This document shows, piece after piece, positions 37,405 to 46,068 of a stretch of 64,000 nt of DNA (positions within the stretch are counted from its first letter, which is position 1; each line of letters begins with the position of its first letter). The stretch is from NCBI GenBank assembly GCA_904393835.1, contig CAJFNC010000005.1, positions 59,628 through 123,627 on the forward strand, written 5' to 3'. The notes under the pieces were generated by a model that did no database searches, was not told where the DNA came from, and saw only the letters and a list, made by a program, of their open reading frames with translations. This stretch comes from an uncultured Ruminococcus sp. (lineage in GTDB: Bacteria; Bacillota; Clostridia; Oscillospirales; Acutalibacteraceae). Position numbers and translations under genes: made by a program.

Positions 37405-38290
37405 TCGAGCTCAAACAGTAAAGTTGCGGTCGTTGAGAAAATGTCAAAAAACAAAGCTAAGATTACCGCAAAGGGCGAGGGTACGGCTACCATCACAGTA
37501 AAAACATACAACGGCAAAACAGCAAGCTGTAAGGTCACAGTGAAAGGCGCTCCGTCAAAAGTTAATTTAAGCAAAACGAGTTTAAAACTCGGAGTAGGAG
37601 AAAGCCTTACGATAGAGGAAATCACAAACAAAGGAACCTATGCGAATGCAGATAACTTAAAATGGTCGTCATCAGACAGCAATGTAGTAGCAGTGGTAAA
37701 GCAATCATCAAACAAGGCAAAGCTGACAGCTAAGGGTAAGGGCACAGCGGCAGTTACGCTAAAGCTTTACAACGGCACAACAGCAAACTGTACGGTTACA
37801 GTTATGGAAGAGCCATCAAAGGTGACGCTTAAAAATACAGATATTGTCCTTGGAAAAGGTGAAACATATATAATTTCTGAAACTACAAACAACGGCTCAT
37901 ATGCAAATTCTGACAACCTAAAATGGTCAAGTTCAAACAGCAAGATAGTTACCGTAAACAAGCAGTCGGGGAACAAGGCAAAGATTACCGCAAAAGGCAG
38001 CGGCACAGCCAAAATTACGGTAAAGCTCTACAACGGTAAGACAGCCCCGTCAAGCGTAACGCTAAACGAGAGCAAAATTACGCTCGGAAAAGGAGAAAAC
38101 TTTACTATTTTTGAAAAAACCAATACAGGAACATATGCAAACGCAGACAATTTAAAGTGGTCGAGCTCAAACAGTAAAGTTGCAGTCGTTGAGAAAATGT
38201 CAAAAAACAAAGCTAAGATTACCGCAAAGGGCGAGGGTACGGCTACCATCACAGTAAAAACATACAACGGCAAAACAGCGAGCTGTAAAG
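37405..38290 (+). repeat. near-identical DNA repeat within the Big_2 array
   Basis: 37405-37520 and 38161-38276 are almost identical (one visible mismatch), offset by 756 bp (252 codons). Intervening units are clearly diverged at the DNA level, so this pair reflects recent duplication or gene conversion, and it starts exactly at the TAG junction. Confidence 0.85.
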
Positions 38291-39150
38291 TTACGGTGAA
38301 GGCTGCGCCCAAAAGCGTAAAGCTGAGCACAACATATAAAAAGCTCAATTTAGATGCGGTGTTTGTGATTTCTGAAACGACCGACAGCGGTTCTTATGCA
38401 AACCGAAAAAATCTTAAATGGTCCAGTTCAAATAATAAAGTTGTTGAGGTAAAGCAAATATCTTCAAACAAAGCCAAGCTTATTGCTAAAGGCGTCGGAA
38501 GTGCAACAATAACTCTCAAACTTTACAATGGACTTTCTGCAAGCTGTAAAATAACTGTAGAGAAGATGAAAATGCCTAAAAGCAAGGTGATAAACGCTCC
38601 GTTTATTTCTCAGCTGGAAAAATACCCCACGGGATGTGAAAGTGTTTCAACGGTAATGGCGCTGAAATATGCCGGAATAAACATCTCTGTAGACAAATTT
38701 ATTGACTCTTATTTACCAACCAGGAGCTTTCCTTTTGATCCTGACAAGGCTTTCGGCGGAAATCCACGTTCCACACACGGTTTTGGCTGCTATTCACCGG
38801 TTATTAAGAGTGCTCTGGATAAGTTGCTTAAAGGCGGAGACTATGAAGCGATAAGATTAAGCAACGTTTCACTTGATACTCTTTGTTCAAAGTATATTTG
38901 CAATGATATACCGGTTATTATATGGGCTACAATGGATATGCAAAAGCCGTATGTTCTCAACACATGGGTTTGCGATGGTAAAACTATAAACTGGATAGTG
39001 CCGGAACATTGTCTGTTGCTTGTCGGTTATGATGAAAAAAACTATATTTTTAACGACCCGTTAAAGAAAAGCGCTAAAACCTACTACTCAAAGGCTTCTG
39101 TTGAAACGGCGTATAAAGGTATGAAGTCGCAGGCAATAGTTCTGATTTAA
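37441..39150 (+). CDS. C-terminal fragment: Big_2 repeats and C39-like domain
   Basis: A 569-aa frame in phase with the upstream fragment. It holds about five Big_2-type units with the recurrent WSSSNSKV...NKAKITAKGxGTA...YNGKTASCKVTV pattern and a C-terminal cysteine-peptidase-like domain of about 190 residues. The first ATG (37441) lies inside a repeat and has no ribosome site, so independent translation is doubtful. A copy near 38030 lacks the SCKVTV strand, another small in-frame deletion. Confidence 0.6.
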   Translation: MSKNKAKITAKGEGTATITVKTYNGKTASCKVTVKGAPSKVNLSKTSLKLGVGESLTIEEITNKGTYANADNLKWSSSDSNVVAVVKQSSNKAKLTAKGKGTAAVTLKLYNGTTANCTVTVMEEPSKVTLKNTDIVLGKGETYIISETTNNGSYANSDNLKWSSSNSKIVTVNKQSGNKAKITAKGSGTAKITVKLYNGKTAPSSVTLNESKITLGKGENFTIFEKTNTGTYANADNLKWSSSNSKVAVVEKMSKNKAKITAKGEGTATITVKTYNGKTASCKVTVKAAPKSVKLSTTYKKLNLDAVFVISETTDSGSYANRKNLKWSSSNNKVVEVKQISSNKAKLIAKGVGSATITLKLYNGLSASCKITVEKMKMPKSKVINAPFISQLEKYPTGCESVSTVMALKYAGINISVDKFIDSYLPTRSFPFDPDKAFGGNPRSTHGFGCYSPVIKSALDKLLKGGDYEAIRLSNVSLDTLCSKYICNDIPVIIWATMDMQKPYVLNTWVCDGKTINWIVPEHCLLLVGYDEKNYIFNDPLKKSAKTYYSKASVETAYKGMKSQAIVLI

Positions 39151-39383
39151 TCAGCAATATAATTGATTTTATACCTGATAACTTCTATATTAAAAATGAG
39201 TTTCCGTGTTATAATCGTATATAAAATGGTGGATGTACATAAGGAATAGAGCTTAAAGTTTAAAACTATTTTAGTGTGAAGTTTACGCTTTAAATGACAA
39301 TAAATATGTATTAAATTATCAAAATCTTCAATATTTTCTATTTCTAAGTATTGCCATCCTAAAATTTTTCTTTAAAATATTTG

Positions 39384-39460
39384 CAGAGCATATTTGCTAC
39401 TCCGTTTTCGGTTTCTAAGTAATTCCATTTTAACGGATTTTCAAATATGCTCTGTTTTTT
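39384..39460 (+). repeat. long-loop inverted repeat followed by T-run
   Basis: A 13-bp perfect inverted repeat CAGAGCATATTTG (39384-39396) / CAAATATGCTCTG (39442-39454) with a 45-nt loop and then TTTTTT. It might be a plus-strand terminator for the surface-protein gene or a small mobile-element remnant. Confidence 0.6.
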
Positions 39461-39581
39461 ACTGATTTTTTGTAGGATCCATTTGTTACTCTGACTTTTA
39501 ATATAGAGTTTTGTTGTAGAGGCAAAGATAAAACTGATTAATAAAGAACAAATAAAGAACACAGGCATTTTTGAGCAAAAG

Positions 39582-39611
39582 AAAAATCCCGAAAGTCCAG
39601 TATTTATCGGG
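39582..39611 (-). terminator. terminator of tRNA-Leu
   Basis: On the minus strand, CCCGA / TCGGG hairpin followed by ATTTTTC, 20 nt after the CCA end of the tRNA. Confidence 0.75.
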
Positions 39612-39630
39612 CTTCCGAGATTCATAAAGC

Positions 39631-39715
39631 TGGTGCGAGTGACGGGACTTGAACCCGTACGTCGTAAAACACACGCCCCTCAAACGTGCCTGTCTGCCTA
39701 TTCCAGCACACTCGC
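39631..39715 (-). tRNA. tRNA-Leu(GAG)
   Basis: Read on the minus strand: acceptor GCGAGTG pairs with CACTCGC, followed by discriminator A and an encoded CCA. The T arm is ACGGGTTCAAGTCCCGT. The anticodon stem CACGT/GCGTG frames the loop TTGAGGG, giving anticodon GAG. A long variable arm (class II) fits leucine. 85 nt including CCA. Confidence 0.95.
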
Positions 39716-39756
39716 ATTTATTGAATTTTTATAAGCTTCTCAACTCAACGAGTGTT

Positions 39757-39785
39757 ATTATATCATAGGAGTATTGACCTGTCAA
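39757..39785 (-). promoter_or_regulatory. perfect-consensus promoter of tRNA-Leu
   Basis: On the minus strand TTGACA (39785-39780), exactly 17 nt, TATAAT (39762-39757), about 40 nt upstream of the tRNA 5' end. Confidence 0.9.
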
Positions 39786-39906
39786 TACTTTTTCTGAAAA
39801 TTTTATCAGTTTTTTTACAAAATTTTTATATTGCTATAATAGAATTATAACACGCGTTTTACTTCTTATTATTATCTTATAATTATTGATTTGGAGGAAG
39901 TAATAT

Positions 39907-40536
39907 ATGAATTATATTGATTTGATTACGAGCAATAACTCCTATTTTGCTCAGAACGATGATAGCACATCTAAATATCAGCAAAAAGCAAAACGCCTCT
40001 GTTTTGAATATAACAACACTCCGCCTGACAATATGCAGCGTCGCCGAGAAATTTTAAATGATCTTTTGGGTACAAGCAACGACCTCGTATTTATTGAGCC
40101 GTCGTTTAGGTGTGATTTCGGTTTCAATATACATGCACATGGCTTTCTTTTGATGAATTACAACTGCGTTATATTAGATACATCGCCGGTGAACATCGGG
40201 GAAGGTGTTTTTATCGCTCCGGGAGTTGTGCTTGCATGCGCAGGACATGCCATCGACCCGGAGCAGCGTGCAAGCGGCATTGGCTCATCTGCACCCATAA
40301 CAATTGAAGATGAAGTTTGGATTGGCGCAAATGCAACTGTAATCGGCGGGGTCACAATAGGTAAGGGAAGTATAATAGGCGCGGGCAGCGTTGTTACACG
40401 TGACATTCCCGGTGGAGTTATTGCCTACGGCAATCCCTGCAAGGTTAGAAGAAAAATTACCGATAAAGATAAAATATCTCCCGAGAATATTTTCCGAATT
40501 ATTGCAGACGAAAATGATAATTCTGTTTCGGAATAA
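39907..40536 (+). CDS. sugar O-acetyltransferase (Maa/NodL type)
   Basis: A 209-aa left-handed beta-helix acetyltransferase using acetyl-CoA, similar to maltose/galactoside acetyltransferases. The N-terminal Maa helical domain is followed by hexapeptide repeats with the family stretch IEDEVWIGANATVIGGVTIGKGS and the catalytic-His region CAGHAID near residue 118. The AGGAAG site precedes the ATG. It is a free-standing gene; the acceptor is unknown. Confidence 0.88.
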   Translation: MNYIDLITSNNSYFAQNDDSTSKYQQKAKRLCFEYNNTPPDNMQRRREILNDLLGTSNDLVFIEPSFRCDFGFNIHAHGFLLMNYNCVILDTSPVNIGEGVFIAPGVVLACAGHAIDPEQRASGIGSSAPITIEDEVWIGANATVIGGVTIGKGSIIGAGSVVTRDIPGGVIAYGNPCKVRRKITDKDKISPENIFRIIADENDNSVSE

Positions 40537-40671
40537 TAAATGTGTTATAAGTTATAATAATATATATTTTTCGTTTCTATATATAAGTATATTTGATAAA
40601 AGACTTTTTTATTCTTATATTTTGTGATATAATAATTTTACTGTTAAAAAATTACGGAGTTGATTTAAAAT

Positions 40672-41937
40672 ATGGCTTCCATTAAAAGAAATCAGATTGC
40701 GAACGGCGCAACATTTACAAGCGTAAAGGACGATCGTTTTAAAACAATGAAAATAAGCGCAAATATAATTTTGCCTTTAAATGAAAAAACAGCTTCCTCT
40801 AATGCTGTACTGTGCGGAACTCTTGTACGTTCGTGCAGGGAATATCCCGATTTTACTGTTTTAAGCAGAAAATTGAGCGCTCTCTACGGTGCGGAGCTCA
40901 CTTCATCAGTCAGAAAATGCGGCGATATGCAAATGCTGAGCATTTCTGCAAGCGGTCTTGATGACAGATACACACTAAATAACGACAGCGTTTCTCAGGA
41001 ACTTTCAAAACTCTTGTGTTCCGTCATTTTTGAACCGAACCTTGAGGGCGAAAAGTTTGTTAAATCAGAGGTTGAGCAGGAAAAGCGCCAGATGCTTGAC
41101 TTGATTGATTCTGAATTTAATGACAAGCGTATCTATGCCAACAGTCAGCTCGTCAGCAATATGTGCGCGGATGAAGTTTACGGGATAAAGCGTTACGGTA
41201 CGTCTGACAATATTAGGGCGATAGATGAAAATTCTCTCTATGCAACATGGAAAAATATGCTCGAAAATGCAGTTTTTGAAATTCTTTATATCGGCGACAG
41301 CCCTTCTGACGGTGTTTCGGAGATTTTTCAAAGCGCTTTTAACGGCTTAAAACGCACACCTTGCAGCATTTCCACGCAGGTGGTAAAGAATGCGAAAGAG
41401 GTAAAGCGTGTGAGCGAGGAAATGGAGCTTTCACAATCCAAGCTCGTTATGGGATTCAGAACGGAGTATGCGGTTCCGGACAAACAGGTAAAAGCCGCTC
41501 AGCTTATGTGCGCAATTCTCGGCGGTACGGCCAATTCAAAGCTTTTCTGTAATGTTCGTGAAAAGCAGAGCCTTTGCTACTACTGCGCGGCACGCTACAA
41601 TAAAACAAAAGGCATAATGACTGTTGACAGCGGCGTTGAAGGCAATAATATAGAGAAAGCAGAACAGGGTATCTTAAAAGAGATTGAAGATATGAAAAAC
41701 GGCAATATCACAGATTTTGAGATAAGTGCCACAAAAATGGCAGTTATAAACTCCTTTTATACTTCAAATGACTCTGTATCCGGTATCGAATCATGGTATC
41801 TCAATCAGCTTTTTGACAACGGTTTTGAAACAATTGAAGAGGCGTCTGAAAAGATTAACGCAGTGACTAAAGAAGAAATTGTTGATGCGGCGCAAAAGCT
41901 TACGCTTGATACAATTTATGTTTTAAAGAATAAGTAA
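40672..41937 (+). CDS. M16-family peptidase-like protein (YfmF-type, inactive subunit)
   Basis: A 421-aa insulinase-fold protein without the HxxEH zinc motif. The C-terminal R/Y pair region (CNVREKQSLCYYC) typical of M16 is present. It is followed 10 bp later by an HxxEH-bearing homologue, so the two probably form an active heterodimer as in YfmF/YfmH. Cytoplasmic, with no signal peptide. A precise substrate is not known. Confidence 0.85.
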   Translation: MASIKRNQIANGATFTSVKDDRFKTMKISANIILPLNEKTASSNAVLCGTLVRSCREYPDFTVLSRKLSALYGAELTSSVRKCGDMQMLSISASGLDDRYTLNNDSVSQELSKLLCSVIFEPNLEGEKFVKSEVEQEKRQMLDLIDSEFNDKRIYANSQLVSNMCADEVYGIKRYGTSDNIRAIDENSLYATWKNMLENAVFEILYIGDSPSDGVSEIFQSAFNGLKRTPCSISTQVVKNAKEVKRVSEEMELSQSKLVMGFRTEYAVPDKQVKAAQLMCAILGGTANSKLFCNVREKQSLCYYCAARYNKTKGIMTVDSGVEGNNIEKAEQGILKEIEDMKNGNITDFEISATKMAVINSFYTSNDSVSGIESWYLNQLFDNGFETIEEASEKINAVTKEEIVDAAQKLTLDTIYVLKNK

Positions 41938-41947
41938 GAGGTGTGAA

Positions 41948-43231
41948 ATGAATATTACAGAAGTAAAATCTCAGCGCGTAGGCGACAGCTATTATAAAAT
42001 AAATCACCCCTCGGGACTTACCATATATGTTTATCCCAAAGAGGGCTATAAGTCAACCTATGCAATTTTCGGCACTAAATACGGCAGTATAAATACCTGC
42101 TTTTCGGTTGATGACGGCGAAAAAATTACTGTTCCCGACGGTATAGCTCATTATCTTGAGCATAAGCTTTTTGAAAGCGAGGACGGCGACGCTTTTGCCA
42201 AATATGCAAAAACAGGCGCAAACGCAAACGCTTACACAAGCTTTGAAAAAACCTGTTATCTTTTTTCCTGTACGGAAAAATTCGAGGAAAGTCTTGAAAT
42301 TCTGCTCGGCTTTGTTCAGGATCCGTACTTTACCGCTCAGACAGTAGCCAAAGAGCAGGGCATTATCGGACAGGAAATAAAAATGTATGATGATTCTCCC
42401 GATTGGCGAGTGATGTTCAATATGCTCGAATGTATGTACCGCAATCACCCCGTAAAAATTGACATTGCGGGCACGGTCGAGAGTATCTCACACATTACAG
42501 CTGAGAAACTATACGAAGTATATAATGTTTTTTATAACCTTAATAATATGGTTTTGTGCGTGGCAGGTAACGCAACTGTTGAACAGGTTGTAAAAATTGC
42601 CGATAAAATGTTGAAAAAGGCAGATAAACACAAGATTACAAATTATTTTGAAGATGAACCTTACGAGATTGTTAAAGATTATGTGGAGCAGAGTTTTCCG
42701 GTTTCAATGCCTCTGTTTAATCTCGGTTACAAGGAAAGAGCCGATAAAATGCTCAATGAAAAAGAGCTGGCTCAGACAGAAATTTTACTTTCAATGCTTG
42801 CCTCGGATACAAGTGTTTTGTACAGAAATCTTATGGACGCTCAACTTATTAACAGCAGCTTTTCTTATGAGCTTTTTGAAGGTCCGGGATACTGTTCCGT
42901 AATCTTCGGCGGTGAGTCAAGATATCCTCAAAAAGCCGCTGAAATGATTAAAGCTTATATATCCGAAGTTAAGAAAAACGGTTTGAGCAGAGAAGAATTT
43001 GAAATAGCGCAAAAGGCGGTTTACGGCGATGCAGTTTCATCTCTCAACTCTGTAAGTTCAATATCAAATATGATAGCCGATTATCACTTTAACGGAAACG
43101 AGCTTTTCAGTTATATAGACGCAATAGCAAACGTAACATTTGACGATGTCACAACACGCCTGTCACAAATGCTCGATAATAATAACTGTACTTTGTCGGT
43201 GGTAAAGCAGGCTGCGGACGAGGTGAAATAA
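41948..43231 (+). CDS. M16-family zinc metallopeptidase (YfmH-type)
   Basis: A 427-aa insulinase-family peptidase. The inverted zinc motif HYLEH is near residue 73, and the third-ligand Glu region (EQGIIGQEIKMYDD) is near residue 140. Paired with the preceding inactive-type homologue. Its TAA stop overlaps the ATG of lgt (TAATG). The gene order M16-M16-lgt is suggestive of envelope-protein processing but this link is inference. Confidence 0.88.
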   Translation: MNITEVKSQRVGDSYYKINHPSGLTIYVYPKEGYKSTYAIFGTKYGSINTCFSVDDGEKITVPDGIAHYLEHKLFESEDGDAFAKYAKTGANANAYTSFEKTCYLFSCTEKFEESLEILLGFVQDPYFTAQTVAKEQGIIGQEIKMYDDSPDWRVMFNMLECMYRNHPVKIDIAGTVESISHITAEKLYEVYNVFYNLNNMVLCVAGNATVEQVVKIADKMLKKADKHKITNYFEDEPYEIVKDYVEQSFPVSMPLFNLGYKERADKMLNEKELAQTEILLSMLASDTSVLYRNLMDAQLINSSFSYELFEGPGYCSVIFGGESRYPQKAAEMIKAYISEVKKNGLSREEFEIAQKAVYGDAVSSLNSVSSISNMIADYHFNGNELFSYIDAIANVTFDDVTTRLSQMLDNNNCTLSVVKQAADEVK

Positions 43232-44106
43232 TGGAGTATCACGTTCAGTTTCCCGGCTTTGGTTGGGAATTTAACATAAGTCCGATTGCTTTTTCTCTGG
43301 GAAATTTTCATATTTACTGGTACGGTGTAATCATAGCCTGCGGTCTTTTGCTTGCTGTTTTATACGGCTATGTGAGCGCGCCGAGATACAATGTGGATAA
43401 GAATAAGCTTATTAACTGCGTGCTTGTCGGTATTATAACCGGTATCATAGGCGCAAGAGCTTATTTTTGCCTGTTTCAATGGGACTATTACAGCAAAAAT
43501 CCGATTGAAGTTTTTTATATAAACAACGGCGGACTTGCAATATACGGCGGTATTATCGGAGCGCTTGTCGGCGGAATAACAGTCGCCAAAATTCAGAAAA
43601 TGAAGGTAATGCCCATACTCGACATAACAATGGTCGGATTTTTGCTCGGACAGGGAATAGGCCGTTGGGGCAATTTTATGAACCAAGAGGCTTTCGGTTC
43701 TCAGACTGACCTGCCGTGGAGAATGATGAGCGAGGGAACAGGCGGAGTCGGCGTTCACCCGTGCTTTTTCTATGAATCGATGTGGTGTTTGCTCGGTTTT
43801 GTACTTTTTCATTTTTACGGAAAATACAAGCAGAAATATGCAGGACAAATTTTCTATATGTACCTTGTATGGTACGGTTTTGAAAGAATGATAGTCGAAG
43901 GCTTGCGTACTGACAGCCTGTATTTGCCTTTCCAAATTTTCGGAATGGACATACGTGTTTCTCAGCTGCTTTCATTCATATTGTTTGTCGCTGGAATAAT
44001 TTTGCTGATAATAAACAGAAAAAGAGAGGATTCATATTATGCAAATTATAGACGGAAAAAAGGTATCGGCTCAGGTAAAAGACGCCGTAAAAGAGCAAGC
44101 GCTTGA
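43231..44106 (+). CDS. lgt: prolipoprotein diacylglyceryl transferase
   Basis: Membrane enzyme that attaches diacylglycerol to the lipobox Cys of prolipoproteins. About seven transmembrane helices, the signature GRWGNFMNQEAFG near residue 145, and YWYGVIIACG near the N-terminus are clear. The last 22 codons encode a Lys/Arg-rich tail that overlaps the first 68 bases of folD in another frame. This overlap is unusually long and suggests loss of an earlier stop. Confidence 0.95.
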   Translation: MEYHVQFPGFGWEFNISPIAFSLGNFHIYWYGVIIACGLLLAVLYGYVSAPRYNVDKNKLINCVLVGIITGIIGARAYFCLFQWDYYSKNPIEVFYINNGGLAIYGGIIGALVGGITVAKIQKMKVMPILDITMVGFLLGQGIGRWGNFMNQEAFGSQTDLPWRMMSEGTGGVGVHPCFFYESMWCLLGFVLFHFYGKYKQKYAGQIFYMYLVWYGFERMIVEGLRTDSLYLPFQIFGMDIRVSQLLSFILFVAGIILLIINRKREDSYYANYRRKKGIGSGKRRRKRASA

Positions 44107-44890
44107 GCTTAAAGAAAAATACGGCATAACTCCGGGTTTGGCAGTTGTAATTGTCGGTAATGACCCGGCCTCAAGGGTGTATGTAAACAACAAGAAAAAG
44201 GCCTGCGAATACTGCGGATTTAAGTCAGAGGAATATGCACTTCCCGAAGAGACAACTCAGGAAGAGCTTTTGGCACTTGTTAAAAAATTAAACGAAAAGG
44301 ACGACATTCACGGCATTTTGGTTCAGCTTCCTTTGCCTAAGCACCTTGATGATAAAGAGGTTATCGACAACATTAATCCGCTCAAAGATGTTGACGCTTT
44401 TCACGCTGTAAACGTCGGAAAAATTATGCTCGGTGAATATGACTTTTTGCCCTGCACGCCGTCAGGCGTAATGGAAATGCTCCACGCCTATGATATTAAG
44501 GTTGAGGGTAAAAACTGCGTTGTAATCGGCAGAAGCAATATTGTCGGCAAGCCTATGGCAATGCTTTTGCTTCACGAAAACGGCACGGTAACAATTTGCC
44601 ACAGCCGAACAAAGAATTTAAAGGAAATTTGCCGCACGGCTGACATTCTCGTTGCCGCAGTCGGCAAGCCTAAATTTGTAACTGCTGATATGGTAAAGGA
44701 TGGCGCTGTTGTGATTGATGTAGGTATGGACAGAGATGAGAACGGCAAGCTCTGCGGCGATGTTGACTTTGAAAACGTCAAGGATAAATGCTCATTTATA
44801 ACTCCTGTTCCGGGCGGCGTAGGTCCCATGACTATATCAACATTGATGAAAAACACATTAAAAGCGGCAAAAGTGCAGAATAATCTGTAA
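44039..44890 (+). CDS. folD: methylenetetrahydrofolate dehydrogenase / cyclohydrolase FolD
   Basis: Bifunctional one-carbon enzyme converting methylene-THF to formyl-THF. Conserved blocks are VGNDPASRVYVNNKKKACEY, ILVQLPLPKH, the GRSNIVGKPMAMLL dinucleotide site near residue 163, and PVPGGVGPMT near residue 260. At 283 aa it is full length. The start is supported by GAGAGGA 8-14 bases upstream and by conservation from residue 1. It overlaps lgt by 68 bases. Confidence 0.96.
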   Translation: MQIIDGKKVSAQVKDAVKEQALELKEKYGITPGLAVVIVGNDPASRVYVNNKKKACEYCGFKSEEYALPEETTQEELLALVKKLNEKDDIHGILVQLPLPKHLDDKEVIDNINPLKDVDAFHAVNVGKIMLGEYDFLPCTPSGVMEMLHAYDIKVEGKNCVVIGRSNIVGKPMAMLLLHENGTVTICHSRTKNLKEICRTADILVAAVGKPKFVTADMVKDGAVVIDVGMDRDENGKLCGDVDFENVKDKCSFITPVPGGVGPMTISTLMKNTLKAAKVQNNL

Positions 44891-44916
44891 AAATACGGAA
44901 ATAATGCTTTAAAATC

Positions 44917-44946
44917 GTTGACAACGCAAAAAGTTTGTGTTATAGT
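44917..44946 (+). promoter_or_regulatory. sigma-A promoter of rplU-prp-rpmA
   Basis: TTGACA at 44917-44922, 18 nt, TATAGT at 44941-44946. Confidence 0.75.
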
Positions 44947-44952
44947 ATAAAA

Positions 44953-45024
44953 GCCGCATATTGTGGGTTATAAGTGAGTTTTCCACCTACATATAGCGAG
45001 CCCAATGTAAAGGATGGTACTAAA
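44953..45024 (+). ncRNA. possible ribosomal L21 leader
   Basis: A leader of about 70 nt between promoter and rplU. ATTGTGGG and GCCCAAT can pair with a bulge. Its position fits the known L21 leader of Firmicutes, but I could not verify the consensus. Confidence 0.4.
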
Positions 45025-45333
45025 ATGTACGCAGTTATTCAGACAGGCGGTAAGCAGTACAAGGTAACAAATGATGAAGTTATCTTTATTGAAAAGCTTA
45101 ACGCTGAAGCACAGGACACCGTTTCTTTTGACGTTGTAGCTGTAGGCACAGACGACGGTCTCAAAGTAGGCACACCTTTTGTTGAGGGTGCTAAGGTTAC
45201 AGGCGAAGTTCTCAAGAACGGTAAAGGCAAGAAGATCAGAGTTGCTACTTACAAGCCCAAAAAAGGCGAAAAGAGAACTAAGGGTCACAGACAGCCTTAC
45301 ACACAGGTTAAGATTACTTCAATCGAAGCCTAA
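45025..45333 (+). CDS. rplU: 50S ribosomal protein L21
   Basis: A 102-aa large-subunit protein with the characteristic start [14 protein letters not shown] and the [15 protein letters not shown] end. ATG 45025 is chosen because it gives the conserved N-terminus and has AAGGATGG upstream; an in-frame GTG upstream would extend into the leader. First gene of the rplU-prp-rpmA operon. Confidence 0.97.
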   Translation: MYAVIQTGGKQYKVTNDEVIFIEKLNAEAQDTVSFDVVAVGTDDGLKVGTPFVEGAKVTGEVLKNGKGKKIRVATYKPKKGEKRTKGHRQPYTQVKITSIEA

Positions 45334-45336
45334 GTT

Positions 45337-45657
45337 ATGACTGAGGTAACATTTAATTTTTCCGACAATCTCATTTGCGGCTTTTTGATAAGCGGTCATT
45401 CGGGATATGGTGAAGAAGGATATGACATTGTCTGTTCCGCCATCAGTTCCGCAGCTTATATGACGGCGAATACGATTACGGAAATTCAGCATCTTAATGA
45501 TGTACAGGTTACCGAAAGCGATGGATTCATTAGTATGAATTTGTCAAAAGATGACGCTGAAAAAGCTCAGACAATTTTGCAGGGCTTAAAACTTCATCTT
45601 ACCGCTCTTTCAGAGCAATACCCAAATTATATCAAAGTTAACAATTCGGAGGTGTAA
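45337..45657 (+). CDS. prp: ribosomal-processing cysteine protease Prp
   Basis: A 106-aa cysteine protease that removes the N-terminal extension of L27. The catalytic His (in [16 protein letters not shown]) and the Cys of that same block are intact. It sits between rplU and rpmA, as in other Firmicutes. Its substrate, an extended L27, is encoded next, so the enzyme-substrate pair is complete. Confidence 0.95.
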   Translation: MTEVTFNFSDNLICGFLISGHSGYGEEGYDIVCSAISSAAYMTANTITEIQHLNDVQVTESDGFISMNLSKDDAEKAQTILQGLKLHLTALSEQYPNYIKVNNSEV

Positions 45658-45661
45658 GGTA

Positions 45662-45946
45662 ATGCTTAAGATAAACATTCAGTTATTCGCTCACAAAAAA
45701 GGTATGGGTTCTACAAAGAACGGCCGTGACAGTGAATCAAAACGTCTTGGCGTAAAGCGTGCAGACGGTCAAAAGGTTCTCGCAGGCAACATCCTTGTAA
45801 AGCAGAGAGGCACACATATTCATCCAGGTGAAAATGTAGGCAGAGGTTCTGATGATACATTGTTCGCAAAAATCGACGGTGTAGTTAGATTTGAGCGTGT
45901 CGGCAAAGACAGAAAGCGCGCAAGCGTTTATCCTGTTGAGCAGTAA
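45662..45946 (+). CDS. rpmA: 50S ribosomal protein L27 (with cleavable N-terminal extension)
   Basis: A 94-aa L27 whose first nine residues (MLKINIQLF) form the Prp-cleaved extension; cleavage is expected between Phe9 and Ala10 to expose the AHKKG N-terminus that reaches the peptidyl-transferase centre (family knowledge). The conserved GSTKNGRDS and RQRGT-like blocks follow. It follows prp by 4 bp and is followed by a strong terminator. Confidence 0.97.
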   Translation: MLKINIQLFAHKKGMGSTKNGRDSESKRLGVKRADGQKVLAGNILVKQRGTHIHPGENVGRGSDDTLFAKIDGVVRFERVGKDRKRASVYPVEQ

Positions 45947-45963
45947 TCACAATCGCGATTTAA

Positions 45964-45991
45964 GGGTGGATTCAATATCCACCCTTTTTGT
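45964..45991 (+). terminator. Rho-independent terminator after rpmA
   Basis: Stem GGGTGGAT / ATCCACCC with a very short loop and five T residues. Confidence 0.9.
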
Positions 45992-46068
45992 TTAAGTATT
46001 GTCCTTTTAATAATTAAAATCATAAAGCAAATAATATAATCGGTATTATTAATTTACGGGGAATTATT

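Larger units (their letters stand above)
36589..39150 (+). pseudogene. secreted LRR / Big_2 repeat / C39-like peptidase protein, interrupted by in-frame TAG
   Basis: One reading frame runs from the ATG at 36589 to the TAA at 39150, broken only by TAG at 37402-37404. Domain order: signal peptide (1-32), BspA-like leucine-rich repeat region (about 45-165), six Big_2 Ig-like repeats, then a papain/C39-like domain with GCES (putative catalytic Cys) and EHCLLLVGY (putative His). At the TAG, about 19 codons found in the other repeats are missing, and TAG stands next to where they have TGG (Trp-Ser-Ser-Ser). The lesion therefore looks like an in-frame repeat deletion plus a Trp-to-stop change. It may be a real pseudogene or an assembly collapse. 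Confidence 0.7.
39151..39630. other. intergenic region without a supported gene
   Basis: About 480 A+T-rich bases between the surface protein and tRNA-Leu. It holds a long inverted repeat (39384-39460) and the tRNA terminator (39582-39611). An 88-codon minus-strand frame has no ribosome site and overlaps the terminator, so it is not called. Confidence 0.6.

Noticed and set aside
37400..38560. possible CRISPR or non-coding tandem array
   Set aside because: The repeats are in phase, about 80-85 codons long, and translate into Big_2 domains.
39359..39625. 88-codon minus-strand frame with a hydrophobic segment
   Set aside because: It begins within the post-tRNA spacer, overlaps the tRNA terminator and has no ribosome site; the sequence lacks a recognisable domain.
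43360..43935. 191-codon minus-strand frame
   Set aside because: Antisense to lgt, whose motifs are intact; a complement shadow.
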